Part shown: positions 53,101 through 55,513 of the stretch, piece after piece
Numbering within the stretch: the first letter of the stretch is position 1
Layout of the letters: every line of letters begins with the position of its first letter
NCBI GenBank assembly: GCA_025149125.1
Contig: CP102272.1
Span: forward strand, 3,844,001-3,908,000
DNA length: 64,000 nucleotides
Direction of reading: 5' to 3'
DNA from: [Clostridium] asparagiforme DSM 15981
Lineage (GTDB): Bacteria; Bacillota; Clostridia; Lachnospirales; Lachnospiraceae
Program-made: the position numbers and the translations under genes
Notes under the pieces: generated by a model
What the model saw: only the letters and a program-made list of their open reading frames with translations
The model's database searches: none
Told to the model about the DNA's origin: nothing

Positions 53101-55289
53101 TTGTCGTATGCGGAAGCGTCGTGGTCCACATTGGAGAGATCGTTGGCGATCCAGGTTCCGCCGAAGAGCCGGGTCACATCGGTGCCGTTTAAATCGGCGT
53201 AAGCCGGATTCTCCTCCAAAGCTCCCGTGTCCGGATCCATATAATATTTCTGATACTGATATGGGTTGGCGTAAGCCGCACTGTTACGGTCTGATGGCAC
53301 CTCCATAGCGATATCAAAATCCTCAAAGGTAGTCTCATCCGGCACCCAGTCTTCCTCATTCGGCGGAAGATACAGCGTTCCATCCTCCTCCTCAATCAGC
53401 CCGGATGTATTCTCCACGGATAACAGATAAGAGGCGTAGTTGTTTTTCTGCCACGCGTGCACCGGATTCTCTTCCGTGCCTCGAATCGTTTTAAAGTTCA
53501 GCTTCCAGTCGATGTTGGTGTAAAGCAGGTTCAATACGGAGTTGACGTTTCTGGGCTCCTCGGGTATGAAGCCGACTACCTTTGTGTCCTCGGGCAGGAC
53601 TTTATTGGGCTGGTCATCATACTGATATCCATAGTAGTTGACCCAGGTCCAGCAGCTGGCCAGAAGTCCTTCCGGTATAAACCGGCTCTCAACACTGGCG
53701 TCATCCGTAATCCAAAACTTGAAGAACACTTTGACAATCCGCGCTTGCTCCGGCTTATAGCCGGTTTTGCTGGCGATCATGTTCAGACGTACATTGCCGC
53801 GGTAATACTGAAGGTTGTCAATATTCGACCCTTCCTCCATCTGATCTGCGGTAGGACAGAACACATAATTGTAACTGCTGCTGTCCGAGGAGGTAAAACT
53901 GGATACCTGGTAAACGCTTCCCTGATCCATCACGGCTTCAGGTTTGACCGGCTGCGCCTGATCCGTTGTTTCCTGCTTGCCGCTCTCTGTGGCCTGATCT
54001 TTGGAAGGATTCTCCGGCGCGGGTTCTGCTGCGCCGCCATTCTCCGGCGCATCGCCTTCCGGCTCGCTTGCGCCCTCGTCCCCCTTTTCTCCGGCGTTCT
54101 CGCCGTCCGGTTCCGCCGTCTCCCCCTCGTTTGCATCCGGGGTTTCTTCCGCCGTGTGATCGCCATCTGCCGTGGAGCCGCTGGCTACCGGCGCGGTCAT
54201 CAGACGCGCCCTGTCGCGGATGGAGATGGAGGCGGTGGTGCTTCCTGCATCGGAATGGCTGTCGGAGCCGCTTCCGCTCTCAGAGTCATTTCCACTGGTC
54301 TCGCTTCCGCTTCCGGAGCTATCTCCATTCTCAGAGCCGCTTCCGCTGTTTTCACTTCCGCTTTCGGAACCGCCTTCATTCTCAGAGCCGCTTCCGCTGT
54401 TTTCGCTTCCGCTTTCGGAACCGCCTTCATTCTCAGAGCCGCTTCCACTGTTTTCGCTTCCGCTTTCGGAACCGCCTCCATTCTCAGAACCACTTCCGCT
54501 GTTTTCGCTTCCGCCATTCTCAGTTTCGCCGCCGGAACCGCTCTCATCGCTCTCAGAACCGCTTCCGCCGTTTTCTGTCCCTTCTTCGGAACCGCTGCCA
54601 TTCTCCCCGCTTCCGCTGTTGTCCTGATCCTTGCCGCTGTTGTCCGTCTCGTTTTGATCCACGCTGTCGGAAGAACCCTGGCCGGAACCGCCGCCGGATC
54701 CTCCTCCCTGTACGGAGCCTCCCGTCTGGCCGGGAACCATCTCCTCCATAAACAAAATATCATCCATAAGCTGGCTGGCGTTATCCGGATTCCAAATCTG
54801 CCAGTCATCATCGCTCAACCCCGGGAATGCCACTTCCACACCGCCGATGATCTCCAAACTGTTATCCGCGGCGTACTGCTCCGGGCCGTAGGCGTTCCCG
54901 TCCCGGTCGGTCTCTCCCACGATGGCGGCGAACACCTCGCCGTCGCCATTCCGGAAAATCGTAGGTGTGTCAATATGTAACGCCAGGTCATAGATGGTGC
55001 TGTCCGTAGCCGCCGAGTTGGCTACCAGCTGGATCTCGCCCTCCGCCCTTGTTTTTTTTGACAGAGTGATCGTGCCCTTCTCCAGCTGGATACCACTGTC
55101 GTCGGTCTTCATATTGAAGGCGCCCTTGATATCCGGCGGCTCATGTTCCACCGCCGCTTTTGCCCAAATAGGCAGGGCCGCGTTCCAGGGAACCTGCTCC
55201 ACCACCATAATGAGCGCGATCAACAGCGCTGTCATTCGTTTTGCCGCTCTAAGCACTAATTGTTTCTTCTCCTCTGTCATGCCCTTCAT
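26037..55289 (-). CDS. Giant (~9,750-residue) sortase-anchored surface protein
   Basis: One uninterrupted frame of 29.25 kb encodes a ~1-MDa protein. A signal peptide (1-~46, ending near WAKA) and a small head precede a Ser/Gly/Glu/Asn-rich linker (~190-350) and an acidic linker to ~465. Globular domains with no family I recognise follow, then about eight ~285-residue modules (~1,150-3,420). A long central part (~3,800-8,000) has scattered DUF11-like strands (VPGDRISYYVTAVN, YGDEYTARLSAVNYG, GEYYKYRLNMRN). Five SdrD_B-like domains follow (near 8,180, 8,420, 8,690, 8,930 and 9,390; IGDYVW, GVAWLD, GIVWDD, GIVWND, IGDYVW). The C terminus is a Gly/Pro spacer, FMIPKTG, a hydrophobic helix and KRKKEDEE. 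The true start may be the ATG at 55280 (MTEEKKQ), better spaced from AGAGG. No catalytic domain was recognised. Likely a long adhesive or structural fibre fixed by the sortase downstream. Confidence 0.93.
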   Translation of the reverse strand: MKGMTEEKKQLVLRAAKRMTALLIALIMVVEQVPWNAALPIWAKAAVEHEPPDIKGAFNMKTDDSGIQLEKGTITLSKKTRAEGEIQLVANSAATDSTIYDLALHIDTPTIFRNGDGEVFAAIVGETDRDGNAYGPEQYAADNSLEIIGGVEVAFPGLSDDDWQIWNPDNASQLMDDILFMEEMVPGQTGGSVQGGGSGGGSGQGSSDSVDQNETDNSGKDQDNSGSGENGSGSEEGTENGGSGSESDESGSGGETENGGSENSGSGSENGGGSESGSENSGSGSENEGGSESGSENSGSGSENEGGSESGSENSGSGSENGDSSGSGSETSGNDSESGSGSDSHSDAGSTTASISIRDRARLMTAPVASGSTADGDHTAEETPDANEGETAEPDGENAGEKGDEGASEPEGDAPENGGAAEPAPENPSKDQATESGKQETTDQAQPVKPEAVMDQGSVYQVSSFTSSDSSSYNYVFCPTADQMEEGSNIDNLQYYRGNVRLNMIASKTGYKPEQARIVKVFFKFWITDDASVESRFIPEGLLASCWTWVNYYGYQYDDQPNKVLPEDTKVVGFIPEEPRNVNSVLNLLYTNIDWKLNFKTIRGTEENPVHAWQKNNYASYLLSVENTSGLIEEEDGTLYLPPNEEDWVPDETTFEDFDIAMEVPSDRNSAAYANPYQYQKYYMDPDTGALEENPAYADLNGTDVTRLFGGTWIANDLSNVDHDASAYDKSGGVVIVDVTNVKKEFWEVEDPNQLVEEGGTVVGYNWNAGCNFDFVSRDFILYPPQFSKEYNANADSEKEKDHPTKRVYRIFAPFGNSLKLDSERRARATVNTSGVVYFGGKKDKTEPEPQGDDNNENLGYRWYKREKAGTVLQVSSFEANGEKLVQTEEAYVGKELIYTLDGLGVGEDTTKKGDFNAPMYRPQVTDQLPEAFDLQKLQFVLPEDEVDEYSKEGQDPMHFWLGGKDQLAGYGVRLSDNYREEYPILEYQNTEGKWLPVTIPEENYYTEKDKIMIENGAGETVPGVVYTCDVKDFFEGVEDYNQVIRINYRCTWVPLIACPGNVRLVGVSRVAGPRTNTAQFTFSILNFLEKADPAALQAGLLKDPCGEFDVENEIYKRQTPESKPEKMVNPSIISGDVLAETLIKEEIKTDQDELATPAIMDFGNYLWKIRNDSDGEGYNVSFTFKLDEKVQDEQQDAKEGDMVDAFLTSGIRISKALLKAGDEPHVRDEKGRITKIPAPMLTMTVVDETAPGGKRTIQYTRSELMNHIVTDPEGGGVNPLPEYTDNSVYLDLREPSTEPDEEPHPIQIIEFRLDFDSFNGRYILEKPDEEEGGEAVPMEIAEEEPAPVEDLQADQWIRIYGTSMNICTAPGKAICEVKGWKSRFNGEIMEDEQYRYQNEDEAKLKFVMANPTIDAYVSWTDKALNKKFSAKQQPVPYQNQFSYDLALGNDSTAVMYKGIIDLNLDVYDGSYHVEELRYKGFAADYLEFDMSKMLSSESKDNWAEMKEIQFFDVDHRGEKDLPAVTFAMDDLKAFVNGNKRLVLSMEEVRKKGGFDEDWIPGRIVIILNEMDGEMVPEHMVDTDGDGNLDKLVPEKLLHMQVIGHANVYERDLELGNAFTAETQKNFEGKKFKTTATDDGGKKDEKPLGIKKLYVDPNPVVNLDVYTQPGYHENKWSHDHGSRYGGERNPNIGFDEIRPDGTHQTSEVYFENGTAGKPETIRAWLSNYYDNKNSGESQEASSLITGTLELEIPCRLNDGTSDATGDPGDASVNHVLLNRPEGFVSSELRILDKEELSGKIVLVTIHGWKADGSESQIQIKGEDLVSVSGAYVIPRDSWEKEGLILVNKFVVEFEHFAGTVKDKAFYVDLDGKATYGIAYRFKASFHTTDKRLEAVHNREDKPADLRPAEEYYAEDRDQHILKVNDSTAPWLSVAASYQAYQEDAYNETRSDRALMGYDQLAGTVYVPYNGHEKEFIYYVGAAKEPDRVKLEDGSYIPGCSYCSYGGRYDLYQADRLSSPENGYRVLTEGTLLIELPVVALPEDADAPIKGFVFDRLTIEKAMLDKVGEIYSVEFGGLSNQQSMNVHQGIAAVDSVVLGGSENQNPIPDWMDEDGNFVVSLANLQNINGNMEGVRYIRIRFADMAANTGAAASALQVRVSGTTNVYAEDPTLQSRADFFRPERYNFEQHGDGVAGRKTDQPVRIEPKYGYISVQKPHPYAFLQSIFDDDALKDKNLPEANRYTAKSIDANRWYSSLPDNPWKAQAPLGDLFKLPEYDRYQHSYLFTFGNQLIRSQTGKDNSLSDGSFSDIPQAEFRADVPIYSNYEKGKGFLVTKIVIDRDLLKYGKNPSIIIYDKDYKTVIRTYEADEVRTLFDGREDLDSLSQTTGAGVAIDDQDFVITVGGKEAYDLDKDAVVGSVKVVFENYEGNDHIKKSDDDQTAMYPYDGQVLSNAQTSPTGVIHEVSKQNWLRIYGKPTSYHDTQTSAEDAQNKQGVSIGSTVGDLVSGQSKGNSVFKTGEIYQWNIQNGLKEAVAAQDATYQGSTSFEALKAVPTLEVRPYGMDANGKLKYGGNQGSLNASIGGKDAWYGVKLGNTGASRIYQGIVRFELPITSGPVNAQGKQYINGFETTSIVSDEKFIPNITRDNRVYLESITLVEHPPLKVDGENKYDEECDPGSPAKVLIELQKNEKGYIYPELDKLDETYYDVVYVDRDNQEIKRDPVKASEIIKKQGSAYLLSVTKSLWNTKDCPFEHPKNIAVAIGSYTSYKEDTASYNTNDLVKNNESMLLVKGTPTGYIYELDGSGDLAELKPVQDLKMKAVWINTYESNSEYGNILTRTANSFGILHIDPSEPTLETYAVKENTPAAAYDGEAEILPVSYEYKDGTSYRFYLGNSCESGMSQPILAVELPLYDDSPATGEQEESRRGFQMTDIYLDKKLIGNGELLGYSDLTGEYYEKDDPEVPADPEDAGWQPVYDDGVTKVFEIRVYDRLAVEEETGEPVCYVIQDKELKDLLEARTSGNGAVIPHTVWYQEGDSSRCVKYPGKVEIVFDTFEGSVVKDEKTHEDHRGIVELRGEINRYGDVSTYRRNYQQDNVVNSFNQFTDANGKTVAYCGNQIMAKASFIDYVSGTDTKVESKDKKDALDWAAFDVKEPLPKLSAQNQYYNRQQLNENHKNDSIYRNFAPSNSTGGKRNDQTAITTSVDGNTEWNVVPYAREYLSVFGLTNDSISRMENFRFEMTPGLNTGNVWDTTVDDSEKNRGFHTMDLIVRSELFNQAVIDRITIVDENSGKKLVLERVGYTGPQPQKSGDRDPYGKLLPSTEGKEQPETVNANVKYSARLYNLSGSLISDYGEIGREDRDTEYDQVASLAKGLYKTYKGDLVIPRTTIIANAGMSTVSQVLVEGSDFLPMRNPEYKADAEKWNTTRVVNTDQTTDKAETIVFVGISDTKIENVQEIESARETRNQGSFDTYLYGHTYEQWKSAYELLAAKPDGVQDEAGNNFEEVATMDHRRNDTDAAYIKTPQMYFDTTISAVFRDHLTGSEAAAGDWRFTDETTGNYQNRDDQLWAYYPHYMDNNWLTVGYKSLASYTVDFRQLGISSAGVAKNKSGYSLYGNGTVPQDYNAAANVEMVVTLPSDNFDAYFIKLRPKLRPFVNSVTVYPVKGDPYTVTTWRDNASNVNMSSADLLNGEDMDQWWRINLLADPDRSNPDGDGSLWQDSTMPDQYDARDLVGSASNAHRYYKTPSAVMEKGGIAKVVVNMSVNAQAANGTMGNLWEAINADEGTWYEEAYNPETQHEPYNRANQIPNQRTRHSLEIAGRVIRTGSQTAQVGVRLELGSQFNIDDGGSKNLSRDPRYAGKVRPEDKVSRIRVQKSAVSDANTGSESGDNVTVVNSGGAQTKSTWSYRNWHYVYMDYSYYGNTNYSEWHAGHLEDGAEIRVLPSQVQQQKGLGMTAGGKAFAAAGGNIQYDQPTDGLQFLIPGIAGFQTLGLPYYGQLRAYGIGINQLVDTSTEKSTPRTWVSTGTYSGYYIYDYLYSEWYNRFTHVDYADLTDIMPEITRKDGFYKGFFSRYVEISDSIRPNLMSVKVTINEYAQDKDGNTELVDGQPAIAGTRVVEVPYEELFSEYKNGLPAELDGRILFRYAPNTADSLLGNDHLPDHSDGELSSLDVASDHQPGDPLNDQMQQWTGFDNVVQLEKNEYPAEIAVTLVNLSGNGDMTDEYTGVTPDPKQTNNTDPDFYLMGNVCDLLEYNANDPFGIGVWSSNLAYRKPKDNHANYSKDQYGNKQSNYSTGKIGYMQTRELLDGFEADRKISEDQVADKEATYGIPESAQYEVKQANLAVWYAVNIAPNGSTNAETVNGEDDKTAAKPAGVEINTAVANTTRDDSLDANTAQPLQDVYDYDSDNKEPNKVKYRIWAVNGTKQKKDESGREVENLDLTGVYFRELNYQDVLPEGLRTQKLWIPVQFISKTARAAQTDLDSDELKVLKENRFEVSAFKLYTARDVDQKSSELTRSDPNVFGADYNNTNVFDLKKEMLDDLTEADGLLSGTSNPLVSKYMTYETADGTVTEEIGEARYYCVNLEAMFLDGVLDPVQLDTEDGSYFLQHNLLAFDYSLKVRTPWRIDYHQNLMRFFGPNKEGNATLTGVRERVPEGQPASDRFTEDPAELLFEGIFADRKYAAGEAHDSSRKKEWDLNSRPTVDTDPLVLSKIITNRIGLRLHMAGVNSVVNNNRYWDIDNYKKLRFVNRAAKINLSVNRLPYKNNLATASNAGQIIQVPDLTPLPENGDTFNNRPLGMNYNGNDYGKADPDGVKNPPRDLADMEHLVPGDRISYYVTAVNDKDEYPTESGEMRESITWNNPVLRFEAPEGTRIARWTYMPANYPLGEGKRVDANGHYLDADGNEILDDDGKPITDGNNSLIATQPLAITDPDGGVDGYKSIALEDIEAYDPRQPMDGGGYYSVPADQELKDLYSGMEMEKPNIFARFFRSAGSGTPEAEDVVRSIVWKINGDIPVNKGIRLLVVLEVEDPDNNGGSNMKGNFIAESLVAVGGLEAHGYEPFYFTSANPQSQAGSFTEQVYNHITLTDPDGNSYQAGALHTAASPATHLGADEARQEQIGSKDTVTYKRVQAGAEGAFEGDTETMVNGVHAQVLSGGMHIYTEQLPPDVAVSMEDHVDSKEAVLTIGEPQAAKQGSEGMIRNEVHKDLAYMDLTVDFITGNTYSAGETGDVRKLQGFFLNRMPDEDELSYNQTSYGGDRNVMATMYVQLRSDLDEAGQIRADLDGLNVPYDSSRPNADRWARNGYRKVYPKRAGYNPDGWSYYRESDGTYQLLDPRDVARFRLEYAALSASDSAKADEVDDYLTLPAVKLYGISRWADIKPSEAQKDYSYNYTVQVTQEWYRDSSMADNYTTPQPGETTEGSEGKTADEMEQEYKDANGIASTSTADDQSTEIEKNTYRYGIGTSVTYPVLRRMANMSLNAETFDSVEKATASDATPMDGYRPGQELWSRITAENIGRAQKQPVSRDSSGVLRIQYDGTEQGDNPYHWAEDTTKPAGAAPAPAAKEDVLGTGEIYQPVIIDKVPAQFVDIDPRMLPAGGESAVDGNVREVVISDWNNGPIQIRWWNADGTLKTMGTDYEPPQITVYAMTAGDIGGMQSYDRTLLNKVDAEIAPNDADPARTRAADTRYFVYTYTFKDQKLRTALAPGEKIEIVYRTTAKREGLPVTTYQSEDARTGGRVAYLPRFGEYSHSMYYNYYYYGLNTFDPAVDKTGDKLMDMSNLIHDVGFTGSRTGRKAALTPVVKNGTTVYEAVKNADGSDRLYPDSTGQQRYEFLDQSKTVIPGSKVTSYTSMDAGDNSKFFDGDLDSRSRQQVLVGAPLVGNQPDRVTELTYGRDWYSMLARNRTYGQVAPAGVKPEAGEYVNKGVETSMHWDETGDIGDWLPVADEDAGVGLKENILWAEDSLHLRMPWLYTATRFVTERYYAGDINGDYDQYDTRLTENALERMKGRSVYYADEKLRVYTPGIQYGDEYTARLSAVNYGDWALDGVTFTYVLPLGVMPNLNEDGTPDLKAFYGGAPASDDGYLAPEAIADQYVTAEVIQRPWDIVGTDYYPAAKTAADPVLADDYYNNTLETYGRENLPWVVRITVKQPLNGWWGRNITDNLTQKEKGYQITVDLKSVVYAQPDSERFYDMVYTEPWDDGIYVKDGEMQPDSDYCQIYDESHRSGDLTVRQNGAYPNTNNGNASYLVTGWLDRNNYQQIYGMNKVYQAKIGYWGVSTSNFWMFPAFTAYANGRNLFCAMYSAADGEIPAAVTDYKTVEGSGRDTVYSAVSGSQARLLVPVVRHWSEVADEQAGEPGHTVEDEKKLDEFYQNMEEPFKISLFAENQVVMKNITMGRNIQNNGTSSAGTVHYQDPVTDNYLNFINPFEESYNGTNYYQPSPSFDDIGGGWITGDGQKTKSGAKYPLPVLSTLLPEGIVPVDEQGKPWPGPSVSKEERDAWSNGEADFDLTVRNVSTLQDGTANQEITTGTNVTRERYRVSVSYIEEARRYMVRVIPVASNAAGLDYNPLTEPKNHADAQEVLNAPRLDWNQSLDIRVKVMAVELPEDQVNLEGVSQEAAWAKRGAADSNIMLNRWQQNRSFATSLVQGFRFLTDDRSVEEDNGLFMKLMSNPFSVGQEYSGYYMDGKYCNWYGCYNWHYHVFDDTRLDSTGPDGRIKDRRLLGDMIRGAETGVDGAGNLVDIEDYSPENIRKQSDLTLTNAMKGGLRAPLNVTYDRLDVNGSGSGYTIQDGLMVGDRFVANTMKIYVKNPNIMLDKRVALSVTEAGMGDNNGSPDYKGRDIHEYKIDDDGKLVRTGNCTNADGVEDVEAACLDDYTENPNIVLKEGLTFGYGGRVWYGVTVMNKHVDSPMHGEADSSVTGEQDPGAFARLDQPNEYLTDELGNRQKILDLTADGSKDKKPSNADLREYEAQLEVRRRKLAESGDVAHGAFVFSDYLPWVLAYDEGTKEDPGISIETYDSDGNPKALLDLNEARAQGWTIIDNTPKPKKGERDNRKFISITVIPPADPAAFGDRQSAYESIGNGKRPAGYLENGDKFTLKIRARVSDIPDVNKAENYDEDGMSTESFYNRVFVNLDCLDGNYGKLKDYVGAHYEADGKPWFGDQKKDAVSYYSGTAGKNTDEKVVIKDGEKLPVPTSVTDVKGVSIEKVYGGNWNQKEKEEKDRYAYDTAAGLKVVSPMGYGRVSTSRPMENRNGKAQDPAYRSTDDIAMYLAETSLVRGAVGEIYTIANLPLYGVGRDINRPDLTAENYKQYNAYKVTTTVTEIKTGRWYVPLSELCGNTPEEKEAYQKLLEEKLRIQVYYTLRSESKDMRQTIEDEFDINAHYEDDEEKPLIWHRLEAKDGQYPDGATLREQQSITVSKDIRDDINQIMWMVTSENPEKYPIPAGFRLDVDVNYDEDGKQDAHELENKGTGMNNGHYPNHYQYFATASPSEAEPDVATPGEASPSEAQRDDVPTNGGLITMRLGAYGSDGQAIKSDSYTANYTDIYVNYSDGKYCRLVSNDDRVEGSSKVPYPDLFARSGMILVLYTPVGEMKIDGNYLEYIQRAADGEPLPQDQCHYKWKDQIKLKDSSKVVSYVCTLDNIENERLEKYTDSEDREDIFVNPTIVIRVPPLLTINPNTLTYVPYDEVTSDLSVPLNPDYKRKNAYSETEPLYWTYKVVHRDYDKNGHFTTETEPSDFTDVTLDTKDIQPLQQSGNEKLLKFFFKGRLMPGDSIVIQYMARVTTTNEADPLAKGENKVTYGYATDDVGQPKWVKWTTSDDEAQDVGSHQVKDGKNYDEDDSSSDTLLEIKNDIISFDTVMSFPKFKAVTTVLEPGEVSTTNGKPVPVLEGEYYKYRLNMRNSQTFTPGDASAGMKVNPIFYDILPYEGDTKITGTESGGTWSAPVRGSKWNPWLELEEENFELKATSNADPQGEAGDDGIITFPEDTYKIWVGPVDVTRDESGAITELKPAGLEAMYSVKDRSRIKDNVDNFFQALGLTALDEEQELNWEVTELEEANVKKHHVTLAELKEYRESSGMTQAQYEEIRKGMRAIAVTFNNWEGVKNELYRMYASSDFWLSFKVETPLNLPVHSADRSAVSDEALKTQIGRYKAGNSFVGTAKDVYTSESAVLEVYVHNPADRTQIGDYVWLDTNINGKQDEVAYEVPETGTDFDRKLPKRVKEVDEYGNITYVPDWGKDGDKMKPDPGINGVKVELLNAFGQPCNYDGEAVELEPEGGFDENGRPMYYKLDENGNRLLDASGATSTTPYGPLTCVTKSDNYGNQGYYIFPNLKDGEYRLRFTMPEEYNEYGLTTWEIGNDKDLITMEVVEPGETWSPGGQPDGVGSFTAKNLTFVTADVIHAASGIKDEERVSYDVGVGLPVRYGGVAWLDEKEDEVSEHGYDGYYDSVENPHKDHQTDDYSESGFRHAYKDEGGNGLEAGITIIACVKGQEVDEQGNVIPAVDMHGRPMIVRPLPGYNITRTMEILKEEYRLLKEEDEEIRKAGGTESELTRLRADYEELNKKYPTRYPKLPEIDETPSDEELEAILAPFVGTYEFKYMIPGEQYVFYAIPPVDGATGKKIYKMSKTISGDPLAGRYENDGRYNGWTKEFTAAIPKDDSGKTQVVTNKAGQVLRYQDQRLIDFGLVSIDNTMLSGIVWDDDTDRDVLPGGAYAAYDGIRKDGYAGIEHVRVNLYAYAWVEDEGWLPLKKEDGDLKFVKEPAVATPAEATPEVTALSEATPSQAKPVDTTLTTAGGEWQFKLKPVLETGAESNKQYYLVGYRVEIPDVPKGYTVTTMHKEISGKKDLDEIDSDLSGNSWLYARREPGQWLNLETDVFDAKDPMTASMYLPYEKAETDENGLPDPNLHTIKLGDIYYDYDAQKTIEHVDAGLTPYAKGSVNGIVWNDAQMVNGKADYDGIRKNGDKGIEDVRVTLQYRIGDVDYASKSEADYMEDKDSDYSRNGTMIPDGTYVDLFTFNPDEYQPWEDETGEAYWISGKYILPRTLEAEERFLEDVKLEEKRIEALKKELEELIGQQTGAVNELSSLQTRLGNAENAKAADQALLNEKYEKQGGYERERADVEGRKARLEVLIDVRQQSINDLKEELKQDHTPEEIEEINGEIAELEAEAAGYEKEKNEAEAAYLKLNEQIWEIGNEIRELLARMESSELDISALKRQISLEKEELEKLSSEIEDKRRQSEEVYVETVSVRTDKDGCYTFPALPLFDEEQPVKPGRTRETFVQPEPYRYRILVEKAAGLSFTDLKVQKAGANDDNDSDIGLLTGYDYENGNMERYGVGRGSLGVSDSFALMEKMDEDVNAYDGRYHLRQDGDVPEQVRSKRHMLRDAGVLAFENRVTIGDYVWEDANGNGIQDNDERGVKGAAVILFRYNPEGEETYYTYELADMEPGTATASNAVATPDVAHSTIKNSGNAWLTGSGTDVTAAGTTKIRITGTVVRKGTWEPCSDLDGISLQYTDEDGHYQFRVPIADMSPDSAMNKVYRYRVQVYQPDGVETWKWTVAGGSKSGALDSNVIPANAFMDLSKQSMDQQFTEQLENGSLPEGTELTVAGIYDPADDGNSRLSPVGAVSGMPAYGVYRAGVSAEFAIYDGKISEEPGWTIDMRKIKDDLDQDAGLTAPEKEKEPTPDRRPSGGGGGGVPNVPKIIQAIVNGENPEEVPPLFMIPKTGVVPAGLTALGIAAIAGVVLLLTKRKKEDEE
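27580..28170 (-). other. Long coiled-coil insert inside the fourth SdrD_B-like domain
   Basis: About 195 residues (near 9,040-9,237) of almost pure heptad sequence, e.g. EEKRIEALKKELEELIGQQ, ADVEGRKARLEVL, EEIEEINGEIAELEAEAAG and LKRQISLEKEELEKLSSEIE. It interrupts a beta domain between the strand ending SGKYILPRTL and the strand beginning EVYVETVSVRTDKDGCYTFP. It has at least three helical stretches separated by short breaks and could fold back as an antiparallel hairpin or bundle. Confidence 0.82.
29595..29742 (-). other. Short helical insert in the second SdrD_B-like domain
   Basis: About 48 residues of charged heptad-like sequence (MEILKEEYRLLKEEDEEIRK, then ESELTRLRADYEELNKKYP) lie within the second SdrD_B-like domain, in a position comparable to the longer coiled coil in the fourth. 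Confidence 0.65.
45050..51760 (-). repeat. About eight tandem ~285-residue modules in the giant protein
   Basis: Each module has two landmarks. The first half has an LP- or ELP-containing strand followed by a GF-x-x-T-x-I strand (e.g. VRFELPI then NGFETTSIV; LAVELPL then RGFQMTDIYL; GTLLIELPV then KGFVFDRLTI). The second half has a hydrophobic strand ending F-[DE]-x-[FYM]-x-G (RLDFDSFNG, FVVEFEHFAG, VKVVFENYEG, VEIVFDTFEG) and, 15-60 residues on, a strand of the form I-x-G-x(4)-Y (LHMQVIGHANVY, LQVRVSGTTNVY, WLRIYGKPTSY, VELRGEINRY). The second landmark lies near nt 51347, 50590, 49725, 48880, 48030, 47005 and 46150, a spacing of about 250-340 residues. A weaker eighth copy follows. I do not recognise the module as a named family. 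Confidence 0.68.
54232..54728 (-). other. Ser/Gly/Glu/Asn-rich low-complexity linker of the giant protein
   Basis: About 160 residues (near 190-350) made almost wholly of Ser, Gly, Glu, Asn and Asp in GSGSEN-like units, directly after the N-terminal head. It is probably disordered and acidic, and the Ser content makes it a likely glycosylation region (inference). It contains the 51-bp tandem repeats. Confidence 0.85.
54310..54513 (-). repeat. 51-bp tandem repeat, four copies
   Basis: Four adjoining 51-bp units (54310-54360, 54361-54411, 54412-54462, 54463-54513), the last three nearly identical, encode 17-residue blocks of the type GGSESGSENSGSGSENE. Because 51 is divisible by 3, copy-number change by slippage or recombination would keep the frame. 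Confidence 0.9.
55151..55289 (-). other. Signal peptide of the giant protein
   Basis: A long basic N region (EEKKQLVLRAAKR), a hydrophobic core (MTALLIALIMVV) and a likely signal peptidase I site after WAKA or AKAA, ahead of VEHEPPD. The extended form (~45 residues) is common for sortase substrates. Confidence 0.8.
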
Positions 55290-55421
55290 CCTCTGTTTCG
55301 TTAATTTTAACGTTTTTTTAACGCGTGATATAAAATTTTAAACGGACAATGCCCTTCAACCCCCATATGTGGATTGAAGAGCTCTTGCATAATAAATATT
55401 TATTTGTCTAATCCCGATTAT

Positions 55422-55447
55422 TACTACATAATTTTTATTATGTAGTA
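55422..55447. promoter_or_regulatory. Perfect palindrome just downstream of the giant operon promoter
   Basis: TACTACATAAT-N4-ATTATGTAGTA, an 11-bp perfect inverted repeat covering about +6 to +31 of the predicted transcript. Its AT content and position suit a repressor operator or a 5'-end RNA hairpin. Confidence 0.5.
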
Positions 55448-55459
55448 GCATTTATCCCT

Positions 55460-55468
55460 ATTATAACA
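55460..55468 (-). promoter_or_regulatory. Predicted extended -10 promoter of the giant operon
   Basis: Minus-strand TGTTATAAT, an extended -10 (TGN + TATAAT), with only a weak T/A-rich match at -35. Transcription would begin near 55453. A weak -35 next to palindromes suggests regulation by bound proteins. Confidence 0.5.
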
Positions 55469-55492
55469 CTAATTTCTTATTTTAAAAGCCCC

Positions 55493-55513
55493 TTTTTAAG
55501 AAATTCTTAAAAA
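55493..55513. promoter_or_regulatory. Perfect palindrome upstream of the giant operon promoter
   Basis: TTTTTAAGAA-A-TTCTTAAAAA, a 10-1-10 perfect inverted repeat at about -40 to -60 of the predicted start. The place suits an activator site. It lacks a following T run, so it is a poor terminator for the subtilase gene. Confidence 0.45.

Noticed and set aside
54310..54513. Repeats as a CRISPR array
   Set aside because: The units adjoin without spacers, keep the reading frame and encode a low-complexity linker.
26037..55289. Giant gene as a nonribosomal peptide or polyketide synthase
   Set aside because: No adenylation, condensation, ketosynthase or carrier-protein motifs are present, and it has a signal peptide and a wall-sorting signal.
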